The notes: a model not told the origin generated them from the sequence alone. Shown: positions 33,770-43,316, counted from the stretch's first letter. The stretch: DNA of 64,000 bases from Sphingopyxis sp. JAI108 (GCF_013410105.1 NZ_JACCCJ010000003.1:124001-188000), one strand, 5' to 3'. A program made the numbers and translations.

Positions 33770-35770
33770 TCAGCGCTCTATGGGGTAGGCCGCTGCCTCG
33801 GGAAAGCACGTCGCGGCGGCCAGCTCGCCGGCTTCTTGAGCGCCAAGAGGAACACCGAGCAGGAAACCCTGGCCTCGCGCACATTTGAGTTTGCGCAGCA
33901 AAAACAACTGCTCTTCGGATTCGATATGCTCGGCAACGCAGGGCGTACCCAGTGCGGCGCAAAGCTGCAGGACGCCTTCGAGAAGACGCCGGCTGGCGAC
34001 TGAATCGATAATGGGGGCAATAAGCGATCCATCGAGCTTGATCGCATCGAAGCGGATCTCGCGCAGATAGGCAATGGAGGCGAAGCCTGCGCCGAAATCG
34101 TCGAGAATGATGCGGATGCCTTCGGCCTTGAGCACGGCGAGGTTGGACCGCGCGGCTTCGAAATCGATCAGCAAGGCCGTTTCGGTGACCTCGACGCTCA
34201 ATCTGGCGGGAGAAAGCCCAGCTTCGGCGAGTTTCTCAATCAACTCCCTGGCCGAGGAGGGCGAGCAGAGCTGGACCGCGCTCAGGTTGACTGACAGGCG
34301 GACACTTTTCGGCCAGTCGCGCGCGGCGTGCATCGCCTTGATCAGCAAGGCATCGTTGATCGGCTCGATGAGATTGAGCTGCTCGGCGATCGGGACGAAG
34401 TCCGCCGGCGAGACATCGCCCAGCGTGTCATGCTTCCATCGCGCAAGCGCCTCGAAAGCGAGCAGACGCATCGTTGCGAGTTCATAGACCGGCTGGAAAA
34501 TCGGACCGATGTCCTCGGCCACGCCGGGGGCCTTCAGCGCATTCGCGATGTCCGAGCGGCTCTTGCGCGCCGCTTCGAGCGCCGGATGAAATACCGAAAC
34601 CTCGCCGCGGCCGCGCTGCTTCGCCGCCTGCAAGGCGGTATCGGCCTGCATCAGCGCGACCTCGAACGCGTCGCCCCCGATTCCGAGCAGGGCGATGCCG
34701 CAGCCCGCGGTCACGCAAAACTCCCGGTCCTCTTCCACGAGAGGTGGCCGCAGGACATTCGTTATCGCGATCCCCAATTGCCACGCGGCGTCGACATCGG
34801 CGCAGCGGGCGAGAAGCGCGAATTCGTCGCCCCCGATGCGCGCGACCATGTCCGTGTCACCGCGCAGCGTTTCAAGCCTCGCGCCGATCTGCCGGAGCAG
34901 CCGATCACCGACGATATGGCCAAAAACATCGTTGATGGGCTTGAAATTATCGAGGTCGATGATTGCGACAGCGACCGCCCTCTCCCCCGGCAAGGCAGCC
35001 CATGCTTCGGCGGCTTCGAGGAAGGCCCGGCGATTGGGTAGGCCTGTTAGATCGTCGGTGTTGGCGATGATCTGCACGCGTGCCGCTTCCGACAAAGCGC
35101 GCTGCTCGGCTTCCAGCGCGCGGGCACGCTCCACCTCGACTACTGACCGCGTGTGCACAAGCTGCACGAACCCGCGCTCATGGGTGTCGAGCAACCGAAG
35201 GACGAGGCAGATGACGAGAATGAGGCAGAGCCCGAGGCCGACTGGCGCCGCCTCGCCGGTGAACACCAGGCGCGCGGCCAGCGGAAGGGCAAGAAAGACA
35301 AGCGGCATACGGGCCACATTGGGAAAGCTCGCGAGTCCGTAAGCGCACCCGAGCGCGGTCAGGCTCCCGAACAGGATCGCATAGTCGAGTTCGGCGGGGT
35401 TACCATTCTCGAAGACGATAAGCCCCCAGATGCCGAAAGCCAGGCTTAGCATGGCGGCAATGAACGGCATCGGGCGCACCCGCGCCAAGATCACCTCCAG
35501 CTCGGGATCGCGGGGTTCTCGCTTCATCCAGTACAGGAGCCGGGCCAGCATGAAGGCGATCAGCAGACTGCCCGGCCACAAGGACGCCTGCCATTCCCGC
35601 GACGTCGCGAAATGGAAGCCGATAAAGTTGAGGAGCGATATCGCATAGATGAAGGGAATCTGGCGCTTCAGCGCGGCATAGCGCGTCCGCAGCATCGCCC
35701 GCCCCTCGCCGGTGACAGTTTCCCCGGCGCACGTGTAACGATTCCACCAGATGCGCGGGGCGATCCACAT
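33770..35770 (-). CDS. Membrane GGDEF-EAL protein (c-di-GMP synthesis/hydrolysis)
   Basis: A 666-residue protein. Residues 40-210 hold about five transmembrane segments (IPFIYAISLLNFIGFHFA, PMPFIAAMLSLAFGIWGLIV, LGLCLILVICLVLRLL). A GGDEF domain follows with the intact motif RIGGDEFALL, then an EAL domain with FEALARWKH, VNLSAVQL, EVTETALL and ILDDFGAGFAS, all expected catalytic or metal positions. The segment before GGDEF reads RGDTD and does not give an RxxD inhibitory site. Net direction of activity cannot be told. I chose ATG at 35770; TTG at 35854 and ATG at 35695 are alternatives, the last with a better ribosome site. The PilZ gene upstream may be an effector. Confidence 0.92.
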   Translation of the reverse strand: MWIAPRIWWNRYTCAGETVTGEGRAMLRTRYAALKRQIPFIYAISLLNFIGFHFATSREWQASLWPGSLLIAFMLARLLYWMKREPRDPELEVILARVRPMPFIAAMLSLAFGIWGLIVFENGNPAELDYAILFGSLTALGCAYGLASFPNVARMPLVFLALPLAARLVFTGEAAPVGLGLCLILVICLVLRLLDTHERGFVQLVHTRSVVEVERARALEAEQRALSEAARVQIIANTDDLTGLPNRRAFLEAAEAWAALPGERAVAVAIIDLDNFKPINDVFGHIVGDRLLRQIGARLETLRGDTDMVARIGGDEFALLARCADVDAAWQLGIAITNVLRPPLVEEDREFCVTAGCGIALLGIGGDAFEVALMQADTALQAAKQRGRGEVSVFHPALEAARKSRSDIANALKAPGVAEDIGPIFQPVYELATMRLLAFEALARWKHDTLGDVSPADFVPIAEQLNLIEPINDALLIKAMHAARDWPKSVRLSVNLSAVQLCSPSSARELIEKLAEAGLSPARLSVEVTETALLIDFEAARSNLAVLKAEGIRIILDDFGAGFASIAYLREIRFDAIKLDGSLIAPIIDSVASRRLLEGVLQLCAALGTPCVAEHIESEEQLFLLRKLKCARGQGFLLGVPLGAQEAGELAAATCFPEAAAYPIER

Positions 35771-36011
35771 GCGAATTCTTTCGAGCGCAAAGGTTAAGGA
35801 AGGCTTCCGCGATTCACCTTGACGACGGGTGTCCAATGTCCCGTCGATAGACAATCATTGCCGGAAACCGGAGTCCGCGGCCTCGGCGTGGTGCCGGTGA
35901 GGCCGCCTTTGCCTGGCAAAGTTCAGGTGCTTCCCGAAACTTGATTGGCGGCAAAGCAGGAATCGAGAACCCCCGAAAGCGAACGGTGAAAATCGGTGTC
36001 AATGCGTCCGT

Positions 36012-36869
36012 CTAGAAGCCCGCGCCGATCTGCAAACCCAGCTTCATGTCGGGAGCGCCCCGGCTCAACCCGGCTTCGCCCTGAAGTCGCAGTTGCAACT
36101 TGCGTCCCAGCGCAACGCCAAGGCCAAGGCCGATGCCCTGGCGGTCGGCCAGTGCCTGTGAGGCCGATTGTTCGTATGAATAGGACAACGCCGCGGATGT
36201 CCCGGCAGAAAGCGCCACACGCGTTCCCGCGGTAGCTGACAGAGTATTGCGCACCGTAAAGCCCTCGGGTTTGCCGAGGATCGAATAGCCGACCGCGGCA
36301 AATGGCGTGACCCCGCCGCGCAAAGGTCGCGCGAGGCTCGCGTTGACCGCATAATCGACCTTGCCGGTGCCGAGCCCCTTGGCCCGCGAGGCCGTCGGCA
36401 ATTTCACCCCGCCGCCGAGCGAAGCGGCAAAACCGGCGAAGGGTAGCTCATAGGCCGCCTGCAAAGTCGCATCGCCCAGTCCCTCGCGGCGAGTCCTTAC
36501 CGTCTGATTGCTGTCGTCCGCGAGGAACTGCGTGCCAAACAAGCCACCCTGACTGATCACGACATCGACCGGCGCAGTGGTTCGAAGGTACGGAATGGCA
36601 GCAGCCACCCGCACTTGTCCTGTGCGCGTAGCGACACCGATCAAAGTCGAAACTGTTTCGACTTTCGCGCCGGTTCCATAATCTCCCCGTTCGTAATCCA
36701 CCCCGGCGAAAATCTCGGCCGCTTGATCATCAAGCGGCGAGGGACGGGGTTCCAGTTCTTGCGCTCGTGCGGAGGACTGGATGGCAATCGAAAGCGTCGT
36801 AGCGGCTAGAATAACGGCGGCGATCGGACTTCTGCGCACGGGCTGGCTCTCCTCTATCGCGGCGATCAT
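36012..36869 (-). CDS. Outer-membrane beta-barrel protein, transporter-like
   Basis: A 285-residue protein with a signal peptide (AAVILAATTLSIAIQSSARA, cleavage at ARA-QE). The mature part is rich in alternating amphipathic strands and Gly/Ala turns (FAGVDYERGDYGTGAKVETV, LQAAYELPFAGFAASLGGG) and ends in GLQIGAGF, with a terminal Phe as in BAM-dependent barrels. It resembles small transporter-like outer-membrane proteins of uncertain role. It lies alone between the GGDEF-EAL and PilZ genes. Confidence 0.75.
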   Translation of the reverse strand: MIAAIEESQPVRRSPIAAVILAATTLSIAIQSSARAQELEPRPSPLDDQAAEIFAGVDYERGDYGTGAKVETVSTLIGVATRTGQVRVAAAIPYLRTTAPVDVVISQGGLFGTQFLADDSNQTVRTRREGLGDATLQAAYELPFAGFAASLGGGVKLPTASRAKGLGTGKVDYAVNASLARPLRGGVTPFAAVGYSILGKPEGFTVRNTLSATAGTRVALSAGTSAALSYSYEQSASQALADRQGIGLGLGVALGRKLQLRLQGEAGLSRGAPDMKLGLQIGAGF

Positions 36870-37210
36870 CGCCGGACTCTCGTCGGGATAACGAATGGCG
36901 GGTGCACTTTAATCCAGCGATGCCTGATCTTTTGGCGTTACCGCCAGCCCCGCATCCATGCCCGCCCGGCCGACTCACCGTTCGCATCGAAAGCGATGGC
37001 ACCGACGTTCGTTTTCGCCAGGAAGAGTGCCGCGATCCCCGGCCGACGCGAATGGCGGCGCAAGCCGCGCGCGGACGAAGGGTTGCTCATCGACAGCTTA
37101 CGGCTGAACACGTCGCACCGCGCCAGGCAACGTTACAAATGCCAGGGCGCTGCAGCACTATTTGATTAGGGAAACGTCACGGGCGGTGGATGAATCCAAA
37201 TTTGGAGGCG
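36870..37210. other. Gap without a supported gene
   Basis: No frame on either strand has both a ribosome site and a recognisable domain. A short minus-strand stretch around 36960-37060 reads plausibly as protein but has no start and is probably chance in GC-rich sequence. Confidence 0.4.
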
Positions 37211-37894
37211 TCATGTCTTTGGCCTGAAGCGTTCCACACTTTCCAAAGCCTGTCTTGGGAGCGGTGAAGTAAACCACAAGCCGCCGCGCCCGTCTGCTAC
37301 CCAGCGGACGAGAGCAGAGCGCCGCTCGCCGTCGCCAGGAAGGACAAGATTGATAAGCTGCCCGGGCTCGAGCAGGGTCCGGCACCGGAATCCGGCTCCA
37401 TTCTTTGATATGTCGACGAGATCGATCGGGAACGCGTCGCTCGCAGTTATAAGCATTGCTTCCGCATCGACCGGCAGCCTCAGCGCACGATAGCCCTCCG
37501 ATTGCTGCTGCCTCGCAAGATCGGCCAGCGTTTCTTCCACGTCGATAGGCTCGGAAAATGCAATTCCGCATAGCCCATTGTCAGCCCACACTATCCGCCC
37601 GGTGACGACGGTGTCTTCGGAAAGGGCAATTTCCACATCTTCGCCGCCCCCGACATCGACGCTTGTCTGAAGCATCATCCCCTTGTTGGAGATGTTTCGC
37701 ACGAGCCAGAGGCCGATGTCCGTTGCCCGGCTGACGCGCGCTATGCGGCACACACTTCGATGACGATTGCCGCTCCGACGGTCGGCTGCCGCCAAGAGCC
37801 TGCGCCGATCGCCGTCGGGCCCGCGGAGATACTTGTCTGCCAATCGCATCCCTCTCACACGCGCAAGCAGCCCTTCGCAGAACACGCGCGACAT
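37211..37894 (-). CDS. Tandem PilZ-domain protein
   Basis: A 227-residue protein with two PilZ-like halves: residues 30-125 (DRRSGNRHRSVCRIARVSRA with later NISNKGMMLQTS and GIAFSEPID) and residues 130-225 (YRALRLPVDAEAMLI, DISKNGAGFRC, GGLWFTSPL). PilZ domains bind c-di-GMP through an N-terminal RxxxR and a D/NxSxxG motif. The first half has RRSGNRHR and NISNKG; the second has DISKNG but a weak arginine motif, so probably only the first binds. It fits the nearby GGDEF-EAL gene. The start could also be ATG at 37849. Confidence 0.85.
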   Translation of the reverse strand: MSRVFCEGLLARVRGMRLADKYLRGPDGDRRRLLAAADRRSGNRHRSVCRIARVSRATDIGLWLVRNISNKGMMLQTSVDVGGGEDVEIALSEDTVVTGRIVWADNGLCGIAFSEPIDVEETLADLARQQQSEGYRALRLPVDAEAMLITASDAFPIDLVDISKNGAGFRCRTLLEPGQLINLVLPGDGERRSALVRWVADGRGGLWFTSPLPRQALESVERFRPKT

Positions 37895-38747
37895 TTAAAT
37901 ATGAGACGATAAATTTCGCCATGAATGCATCCACGAATTGGCGTCAATACGCGGCGTGAGCTGGTCCAAGGCATGTATGCGTAAAGACGCCGAAACGGCA
38001 ACATACGTATGCACAAGATTTTCTACTAAAAGTAGTAGGCAATTTTGTGTGCACTTGGCTTACTAAGCATCTGCTGTAGTTACACTTATGTCAATTGCAT
38101 GGGGGATCGTTCTGCAGGCTTTCATTAACAATTGCGCTCCACCAATTGTCCGCCGACTTCGGTGTTATGCCACTTGCCTCTGGCGAAATCGGTGAGCTAG
38201 TTTGTTAGTACCGCGAGGAATCGCGGAGTGTTTCGCTTTGACCCATGAACCGAATCCGCACTACGAACGCGATCCCCTGAGCGAGCCGGCCGATAGAAGT
38301 AAGGCTGCTTTCGGCACGAAAGTTAGCGAAGCAGCCTCCGCCCGCATTAGGCTGGGTGTCGCTTCTCGCTGCGCGACGTGGGGGGACCACGCAATCGGCG
38401 AAGCACGGCGCGGCTGACGCGCGATATACAAAGGCGGCGTGCGTGACCAAAGAGGAACGGAGCAGTACGCACACAACCGACCCACCTTAGTAAGCGGTGC
38501 GGGAAGAAGCCGTTTGCCCATGGAAGAAGGAAAACGGATCGCATTATGGTCCGCTCCCTATCCATCGCGGAGCCGTGGGCGTCAAGAAACGTCATTCGCG
38601 CGCTCAGCGGCAGGCCGTACTCCGCGAGCGTCACAACAGTCTCGCCCCGAGGGTTACCGAGTTGATTTGAGATTGAAGAAATCATCGCTCGGAACGAAAC
38701 TCGGCGCGGTGGATTGACCCGGTAAGAAGCTGGGAGGAACTGTCGGG
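37895..38747. other. Long gap with AT-rich regulatory segment
   Basis: The part 37970-38110 is AT-rich and holds palindromes. The rest, to 38730, has no frame I can support. The last 15 bases include the GGGAGG ribosome site of the receiver gene. Confidence 0.45.
38003..38094. promoter_or_regulatory. Palindromes upstream of the PilZ gene
   Basis: ATACGTATGC (38003-38012), CTAC-TAAAA-GTAG (near 38023) and TTACACTTATGTCAA (38080-38094) lie in the AT-rich upstream region of the PilZ gene. The first is identical to 19987-19996, and the last matches TTACACTAATGTAAG at 19997 in 12 of 15 positions, so one regulator may bind both regions. Confidence 0.35.
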
Positions 38748-39140
38748 GTGATTGGGAATGACGCTGCCGCGCCCTCGGTCGCGGCGATATTGGTGGTCGA
38801 GGACGACGCCATATTGCGGATGAGCGCGGCCGGAATGCTGGAAGATGCCGGATACAGGGTCTTCGAGGCAAGCTGTGCGTCTGAGGCGCTGGAAATCCTG
38901 CGGGCGGATTGCGGCTTTCTCGCGATATTGACCGATATCGAAATGCCGGGATCGATCGACGGGATCGCCCTAGCCCACAGGATTTATGCGGACTGGCCGG
39001 ACATCGGCGTTATCATAACCTCCGGGCGCTTTCAGCCGGGCTCGGATGAATTGCCCGAAGGTGCAATATTCATCGGCAAACCTTATTCGCGGACCGATAT
39101 CCTCGGGTGCGTCCATATGCTGACGCTGCCGCGAGACTAG
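38748..39140 (+). CDS. Single-domain response regulator
   Basis: A 130-residue receiver starting at GTG with GGGAGG about 10 bases upstream. The acidic pocket is in ILVVEDDAILR, the phospho-acceptor in ILTDIEMPGSIDG, the switch Thr/Ser in VIITSGR and the Lys in FIGKPYS. There is no output domain. It is of the type often partnered with HWE-family kinases in alphaproteobacteria and is convergent with one at 39210. Confidence 0.9.
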   Translation: MIGNDAAAPSVAAILVVEDDAILRMSAAGMLEDAGYRVFEASCASEALEILRADCGFLAILTDIEMPGSIDGIALAHRIYADWPDIGVIITSGRFQPGSDELPEGAIFIGKPYSRTDILGCVHMLTLPRD

Positions 39141-39209
39141 CCGCGCGAGCGGCTCATCGTCAATTTCGCATTTGAACGGCGCCGATGATTTCATTTCAGA
39201 GGGAGCCGG

Positions 39210-41015
39210 TCACCCATTGATGCGATGTCGTGGCAATCCTAGCCTAATTTCCAGGCCATCGCTTTTGAACTCGCGAGAAAAGCTGCCGCCGAATGGCCCC
39301 TCGATCGTTGCCCGCGCAAGCCGGCTGCCAAAGCCATCCTCAGATGGCCCTCCGCTGCCGCCCGGCTTGTCATACTCGCGCCAGTCAATGCAGATGTTGT
39401 CGCCTTCGGCGCGGCATTCGATCCGTACCTTTCCTTGTGCAACCGCCAACGCGCCATATTTCAACGCATTGGTCGCGAATTCATGGAAAAGAAGCGCGAA
39501 GTTCGTGACCGTCGCCGGGCCGATCGGGAAGTCCGGCCCGGTCACGGTGATACGGCCTTCGGTCTGATCGCATAGATAAGGCTCGGTCACCTTGTAGATC
39601 AGGGCATGAAGCGTCGCGACCTGTTCCGATTCCCTGTTCGAGCCGTTCGGCATTGTCAGGGAATGGGCCCGGGCAAGCGCGCCAAAGCGGTCCTGAAGAT
39701 CCGATACCAGGTCGGATACGGACGCCGCCTCACGGCCGCTCAAGGTTACCATGCCGTTAGCCAGCGCGAACAGATTTTTGATGCGGTGGTCCATTTCCCG
39801 GAGCAGGAGATCTTTCTGCTCTTCCGCACGGCGTCTGTCGGTGATGTCGCGAGCAATCTTCGAAGCCCCCACGATCATCCCGGTTGCATCGATGATGGGA
39901 GAGACGGACAGCGAGATATCGACCAGCGAACCATCCTTGCACCTGCGCATGGTTTCGTAATGCTCGATGCGTTCGCCCTGGCGGATGCGCGCAAGAATCT
40001 TCGGTTCCTCGTCCCGCCGATCCTCGGGTATTAGGATCGCTACAGGCTGTCCGATGACTTCCTCGCCGGGGTAACCGTAGAGCTGCTCCGCTCCCCGGTT
40101 CCAGCTAGTGATGATCCCTTTCAAGTCCTTTGACAGGATGGCGTCGTCCGAGGATTCCACGATGGCGGCTAGCCTTTGCACGGCAAGCGCAGCTTCCTTT
40201 CGGCCGCTGATGTCCACGAGCATGTTGACCGCGCCCGTCATGCGGCCCGCCTTGTCAAAGAGGGGCGTAGGATGCGCGAGAAATGGGACGCGTGTTCCAT
40301 CCGGCCTTTCGGCAACGGCTTCTTTCCCTTTTACCGCTCTTCCTTCCTTCAACGCCATCGCCATCGGACATTGATCGTGAGGCAGAGCGGTCCCATCCGG
40401 CCAATAAAGCTTCCACGAGCCACAAAACTCGCTGCGGTGGAGTTCTGGTCGAACGCCCCATAGCTCGGCGGCAGCTTCGTTGAAAAAGGTGATCCTGCCA
40501 TCGAGGTCGGTCGTGTAGATCGCTGCCGGGAGAGCCTGCAGGACGCTCTCCAACTCGCCCGCCCGGTCGACCGTTCGGACGCCTTCCCGGACCGGAAGCC
40601 CATCGTCGCGGAACATATTGACCGCGCCCGTCACCTCGCCGCGGACATTTTTCAACGTCCTTATGGTCACGAGCACCACGATCCGGCTGCCGTCGGGGCG
40701 TTCGATCTGGATGCGTTCGTCGCGGAAATTTTGGCCGGTGGTGAGGGCGATGGCCATGGGACACTTAGCGGAAGGAATATGCGTGCCGCCGAGGTCGAGA
40801 AGTCGGTAAGAGCCGCAAAACCGTTCGCCGGGTTCACCCGGCTGCGGCTTGCGTCCCCACAAAGCCGCAGCCGCTCGATTATAGCGGACGATGAGGCCTT
40901 CCGCGTCGCAAGCATACACGCCGACAGGGAGGCTATCGAGCAGCAGATCGTCGCCCAGTTCGCTGGGCAGGGACTGGATGAAAGGGGACGCGCGCGCCGA
41001 ATCTAACAGGGACAT
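39210..41015 (-). CDS. Triple-PAS HWE-family sensor histidine kinase
   Basis: A 601-residue soluble kinase. Three PAS domains follow one another: residues about 20-135 (DSLPVGVYACDAEGLIVRYN), 145-270 (ALPAAIYTTDLDGRITFFNE) and 275-400 (IVESSDDAILSKDLKGIITS with PYGYPGEEVIGQP-like text GYPGEEVIGQPVAILIP). The kinase core is the HWE type: phospho-acceptor in LREMDHRIKNLFALANGMV, N-box FHEFATNALKYGAL and the W-x-E motif in IDWREYD. The first two PAS domains share the rare CPMAIAL/CPMAMAL segment and are probably duplicates. GGAG precedes the chosen ATG at 41015. HWE kinases often act in light or general stress signalling. Confidence 0.92.
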   Translation of the reverse strand: MSLLDSARASPFIQSLPSELGDDLLLDSLPVGVYACDAEGLIVRYNRAAAALWGRKPQPGEPGERFCGSYRLLDLGGTHIPSAKCPMAIALTTGQNFRDERIQIERPDGSRIVVLVTIRTLKNVRGEVTGAVNMFRDDGLPVREGVRTVDRAGELESVLQALPAAIYTTDLDGRITFFNEAAAELWGVRPELHRSEFCGSWKLYWPDGTALPHDQCPMAMALKEGRAVKGKEAVAERPDGTRVPFLAHPTPLFDKAGRMTGAVNMLVDISGRKEAALAVQRLAAIVESSDDAILSKDLKGIITSWNRGAEQLYGYPGEEVIGQPVAILIPEDRRDEEPKILARIRQGERIEHYETMRRCKDGSLVDISLSVSPIIDATGMIVGASKIARDITDRRRAEEQKDLLLREMDHRIKNLFALANGMVTLSGREAASVSDLVSDLQDRFGALARAHSLTMPNGSNRESEQVATLHALIYKVTEPYLCDQTEGRITVTGPDFPIGPATVTNFALLFHEFATNALKYGALAVAQGKVRIECRAEGDNICIDWREYDKPGGSGGPSEDGFGSRLARATIEGPFGGSFSREFKSDGLEIRLGLPRHRING

Positions 41016-41132
41016 GATTTTCTCCATTTCATCCAAAAATTCTGTGGTGCCGCCTCCGCCGCGAGCTCCCTTTTCCTGCGTTCAAGGCAGGGGACCGCCC
41101 AGCCAAGCGCGATCGGGGAGCGGGATTCATCT

Positions 41133-41714
41133 TCACCGCAGGACATCCCTGGTGCTGGTCACGAGGACGCAGGTGCAGCCCGTTTCGCTCCAGACGTGCT
41201 CGTCGCTCGCGCCAGGCGGACCGTAATTGTAGTCGCCGGGCAAGAGCTTGCGCTCGTCGATCCATAGCTCGCCGTCGAGAAGATGCAGTTCCTCCACCCC
41301 GGCATGCGTGTGCGGCGGATAGCTGGCGCCGGGCGCGACGCGCACCAGCATGCTGATCCGCTGCCGTTCGGCGTCGGCCGCGAGCAGCTTGCACTCGATC
41401 CCCGGTGCGACCTTCTCCCACTCCGGCTCGGACCATTGCCGCGCGGGCGGTGGCACGGGATCCGCGCCGGTATCTTCCGCAATGCGAAGCGCCAGCCGCT
41501 CCTGAAGCGATCGTGTCGGACGAAGCACATCGGTGGGCCAGGCGACGAACCGGTCGATGACGGATCGCAGGCTCTCCAATTCCCGCTCGCAATCGCCGCA
41601 CGACGCAATATGCGCGCGGGCAATCGCCGTCTCCTCTACAGGCTGGGCTTGCAGGGCATAGGCGCTCGTCAGCTCGCCTTGTTCGCAGCGCTTCGGGTCC
41701 GAGTTCGGGTCCAT
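41133..41714 (-). CDS. ChrR-like zinc anti-sigma factor, intact copy
   Basis: A 193-residue protein. The N-terminal anti-sigma domain has the zinc motif H-x3-C-x2-C in ARAHIASCGDCERELESL. The C-terminal half is a cupin with SYPPHTHAGVEELHLLDGEL and the later SDEHVW. In Rhodobacter, ChrR holds the ECF sigma factor RpoE inactive and releases it on singlet-oxygen or organic-peroxide stress. Here this copy is separated from the sigma gene by a second, broken copy of the same gene, and both copies run in the same direction as the sigma gene. Confidence 0.88.
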   Translation of the reverse strand: MDPNSDPKRCEQGELTSAYALQAQPVEETAIARAHIASCGDCERELESLRSVIDRFVAWPTDVLRPTRSLQERLALRIAEDTGADPVPPPARQWSEPEWEKVAPGIECKLLAADAERQRISMLVRVAPGASYPPHTHAGVEELHLLDGELWIDERKLLPGDYNYGPPGASDEHVWSETGCTCVLVTSTRDVLR

Positions 41715-41871
41715 AACCCTAAAACGTCAAACGCGAGCTTTTGGATTGGCTCGAGGTTCTGGCGAAGACGAACGAGACGGAAACTCCGGCCGACTGACGA
41801 GCCAAAAATCTCCTATGTACGAACAGACACTCCGAACACCGGTAAGCGCGACAACTGGACGGCCGAGCATT

Positions 41872-42560
41872 TCACCGCAGGACATCCCTAGTGCTGGTGA
41901 CGAGGACGCAGGTGCAGCCCGTTTGGCTCCAGACGTGCTCGTCGCTCGCGCCGGGCGCGCCGTAATTATAGTCGCCGGGCAAGAGCTTGCGCTCGTCGAT
42001 CCACAGCTCGCCGTCGAGAAGATGCAGTTCCTCCACCCCGGCATGCGTGTGCGGCGGATAGCTTGCGCCGGGTGCAAGGCGGACCAGCATGCTGATCCGC
42101 TGCCGTTCGGCGTCGGCCGCGAGCAGCTCCATCGCCAGTGTCGCCCTCCGGTTCCGCTTCGCTCCACCTACGGCCGACACTGGCGATGGAGACGTCAATG
42201 CACTAACAATCTACCCGGACTACTCGGTGGGGGCCGGCCACACTCGATCCCCGGCGCGACCTTCTCCCACTCCGGTTCGGACCATTGCCGCGCGGGCGGT
42301 GGCACCAGCTCCGCGCTGGTTTCTTCCGCAATGCGCAGCGCCAGCCGCTCCTGAAGCGATCGTGTCGGACGAAGCACATCGGTGGGCCAGGCGACGAACC
42401 GGTCGATGACCGGCCGCAGGCTCTCCAACTCCCGCTCGCAATCGTCACACGACGCAATATGAACCCGGACAGCGGCCATCTCTTCCGCAGGCAGGGTCTA
42501 CAAGGCATAGGCGCTCACATGCTCGCTTTGCTCGCAGCGCTCCCTATGGGTCCCGGTCAT
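41872..42560 (-). pseudogene. Broken ChrR-like anti-sigma gene next to the sigma factor
   Basis: ATG at 42560 overlaps the sigma factor stop, the normal coupled arrangement. The frame reads MTGTHRERCEQSEHVSAYAL then TAG where the intact copy has Gln (CAG), and then resumes TLPAEEMAAVRVHIASCDDC. At 42129-42240 a 112-base insertion replaces two bases of the intact copy and shifts the frame. The rest, LLAADAERQRISMLVRLAPG to DVLR, matches the intact copy almost residue for residue. The gene therefore has two independent lesions and cannot make a full product. Short products from internal starts (42198 or 42479) would each have only half of the protein. Confidence 0.88.
42129..42240. repeat. 112-bp hairpin insertion in the anti-sigma pseudogene
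   Basis: Relative to the intact copy, these bases replace TG between GAGCAGCT and CACTCGATCC. At the left end, a perfect 17-bp inverted repeat (42127-42143 and 42175-42191, CTCCATCGCCAGTGTCG and complement) encloses a 31-base loop. No target-site duplication or transposase is seen. It resembles a miniature or palindromic repeat unit. Confidence 0.7.
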
Positions 42561-43165
42561 AGTTCCCCCGCTCCCGCAGTCAGCATATGCCGCATCTTGT
42601 ACAATCCAGAACGAATTCGCGTTTTGATCGTCCCCAGCGGCTGATCCAGCCGCACCGCGGCTTCGGCATATGTCAGCCCGGCGAAGAAGGTCGTTTCGAT
42701 GGCCTGCCGTTCATCCTGCGTGAGCACGGACAGCGCCGCGCGCAGCGACTCGCCCTGCTTGCGAAGCTCGAGGATGTCGTGAGGGTCGGGCGCTGGCTCC
42801 GCCGCCGGTTGCTCGCAATTGTCGGGAGTACGCTTTTTGCGATTCTCGAAGCGGAGGCGATCGATCGCCCGCGAACGCGCCTGGTTCATGATCCAGCCGA
42901 GCACGGTGCCATTCGCCGCATCGTAGAGCGTCGCATCGCGCCAGACATTATGGAAGACATCGATGGTCACTTCCTCGGCGGTTTCCCGGTTAGAGGTGAT
43001 ACGCAGCGCCAGGGTGAAGACGACACGATGCGCCCTCTCGTACAGCGCATGCAGTGCAAGTTGATCCCCCACCGCAATCGATTGGACAATCGCCACCCAT
43101 TCCCGCTCATCCACCGGAGGCTTGGACTTGGCGTATAAGACATCACCCAAAGTTGCCGGCGCCAT
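42557..43165 (-). CDS. ECF RNA polymerase sigma factor (ChrR-associated type)
   Basis: A 202-residue sigma factor. Region 2 reads LYERAHRVVFTLALRITSNR, ETAEEVTIDVFHNVWRDA, GWIMNQARSRAIDRLR; region 4 reads SVLTQDERQAIETTFFAGLT and YAEAAVRLDQPLGTIKTRIR. Sigma factors of this group pair with ChrR-like zinc-cupin anti-sigmas and respond to singlet oxygen or peroxides. I chose ATG at 43165 since AGAAAGGAACAA precedes it; ATGs at 43201 and 43186 lack a site. Its stop overlaps the start of the broken anti-sigma copy, so control now depends on the copy at 41133. Confidence 0.92.
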   Translation of the reverse strand: MAPATLGDVLYAKSKPPVDEREWVAIVQSIAVGDQLALHALYERAHRVVFTLALRITSNRETAEEVTIDVFHNVWRDATLYDAANGTVLGWIMNQARSRAIDRLRFENRKKRTPDNCEQPAAEPAPDPHDILELRKQGESLRAALSVLTQDERQAIETTFFAGLTYAEAAVRLDQPLGTIKTRIRSGLYKMRHMLTAGAGEL

Positions 43166-43316
43166 TTGTTCCTTTCTCCCGATCATGGCATTTGTCGCCA
43201 TCTATGGAGGCTTGGCAATCTATTTCGCCAACTGATCCAGTTCGCGATAGTTCGACCTCGTCTGTTCCGGCCCGGACGTCGGCCGCGAGCAGAGCACGCG
43301 GTCCGGTCCGGAATCG

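Noticed and set aside
33490..33888. Plus-strand frame after the PAS kinase (with ISGITKGELKDVAGRHEEAA)
   Set aside because: It would overlap the conserved end of the GGDEF-EAL gene on the other strand and has no ribosome site.
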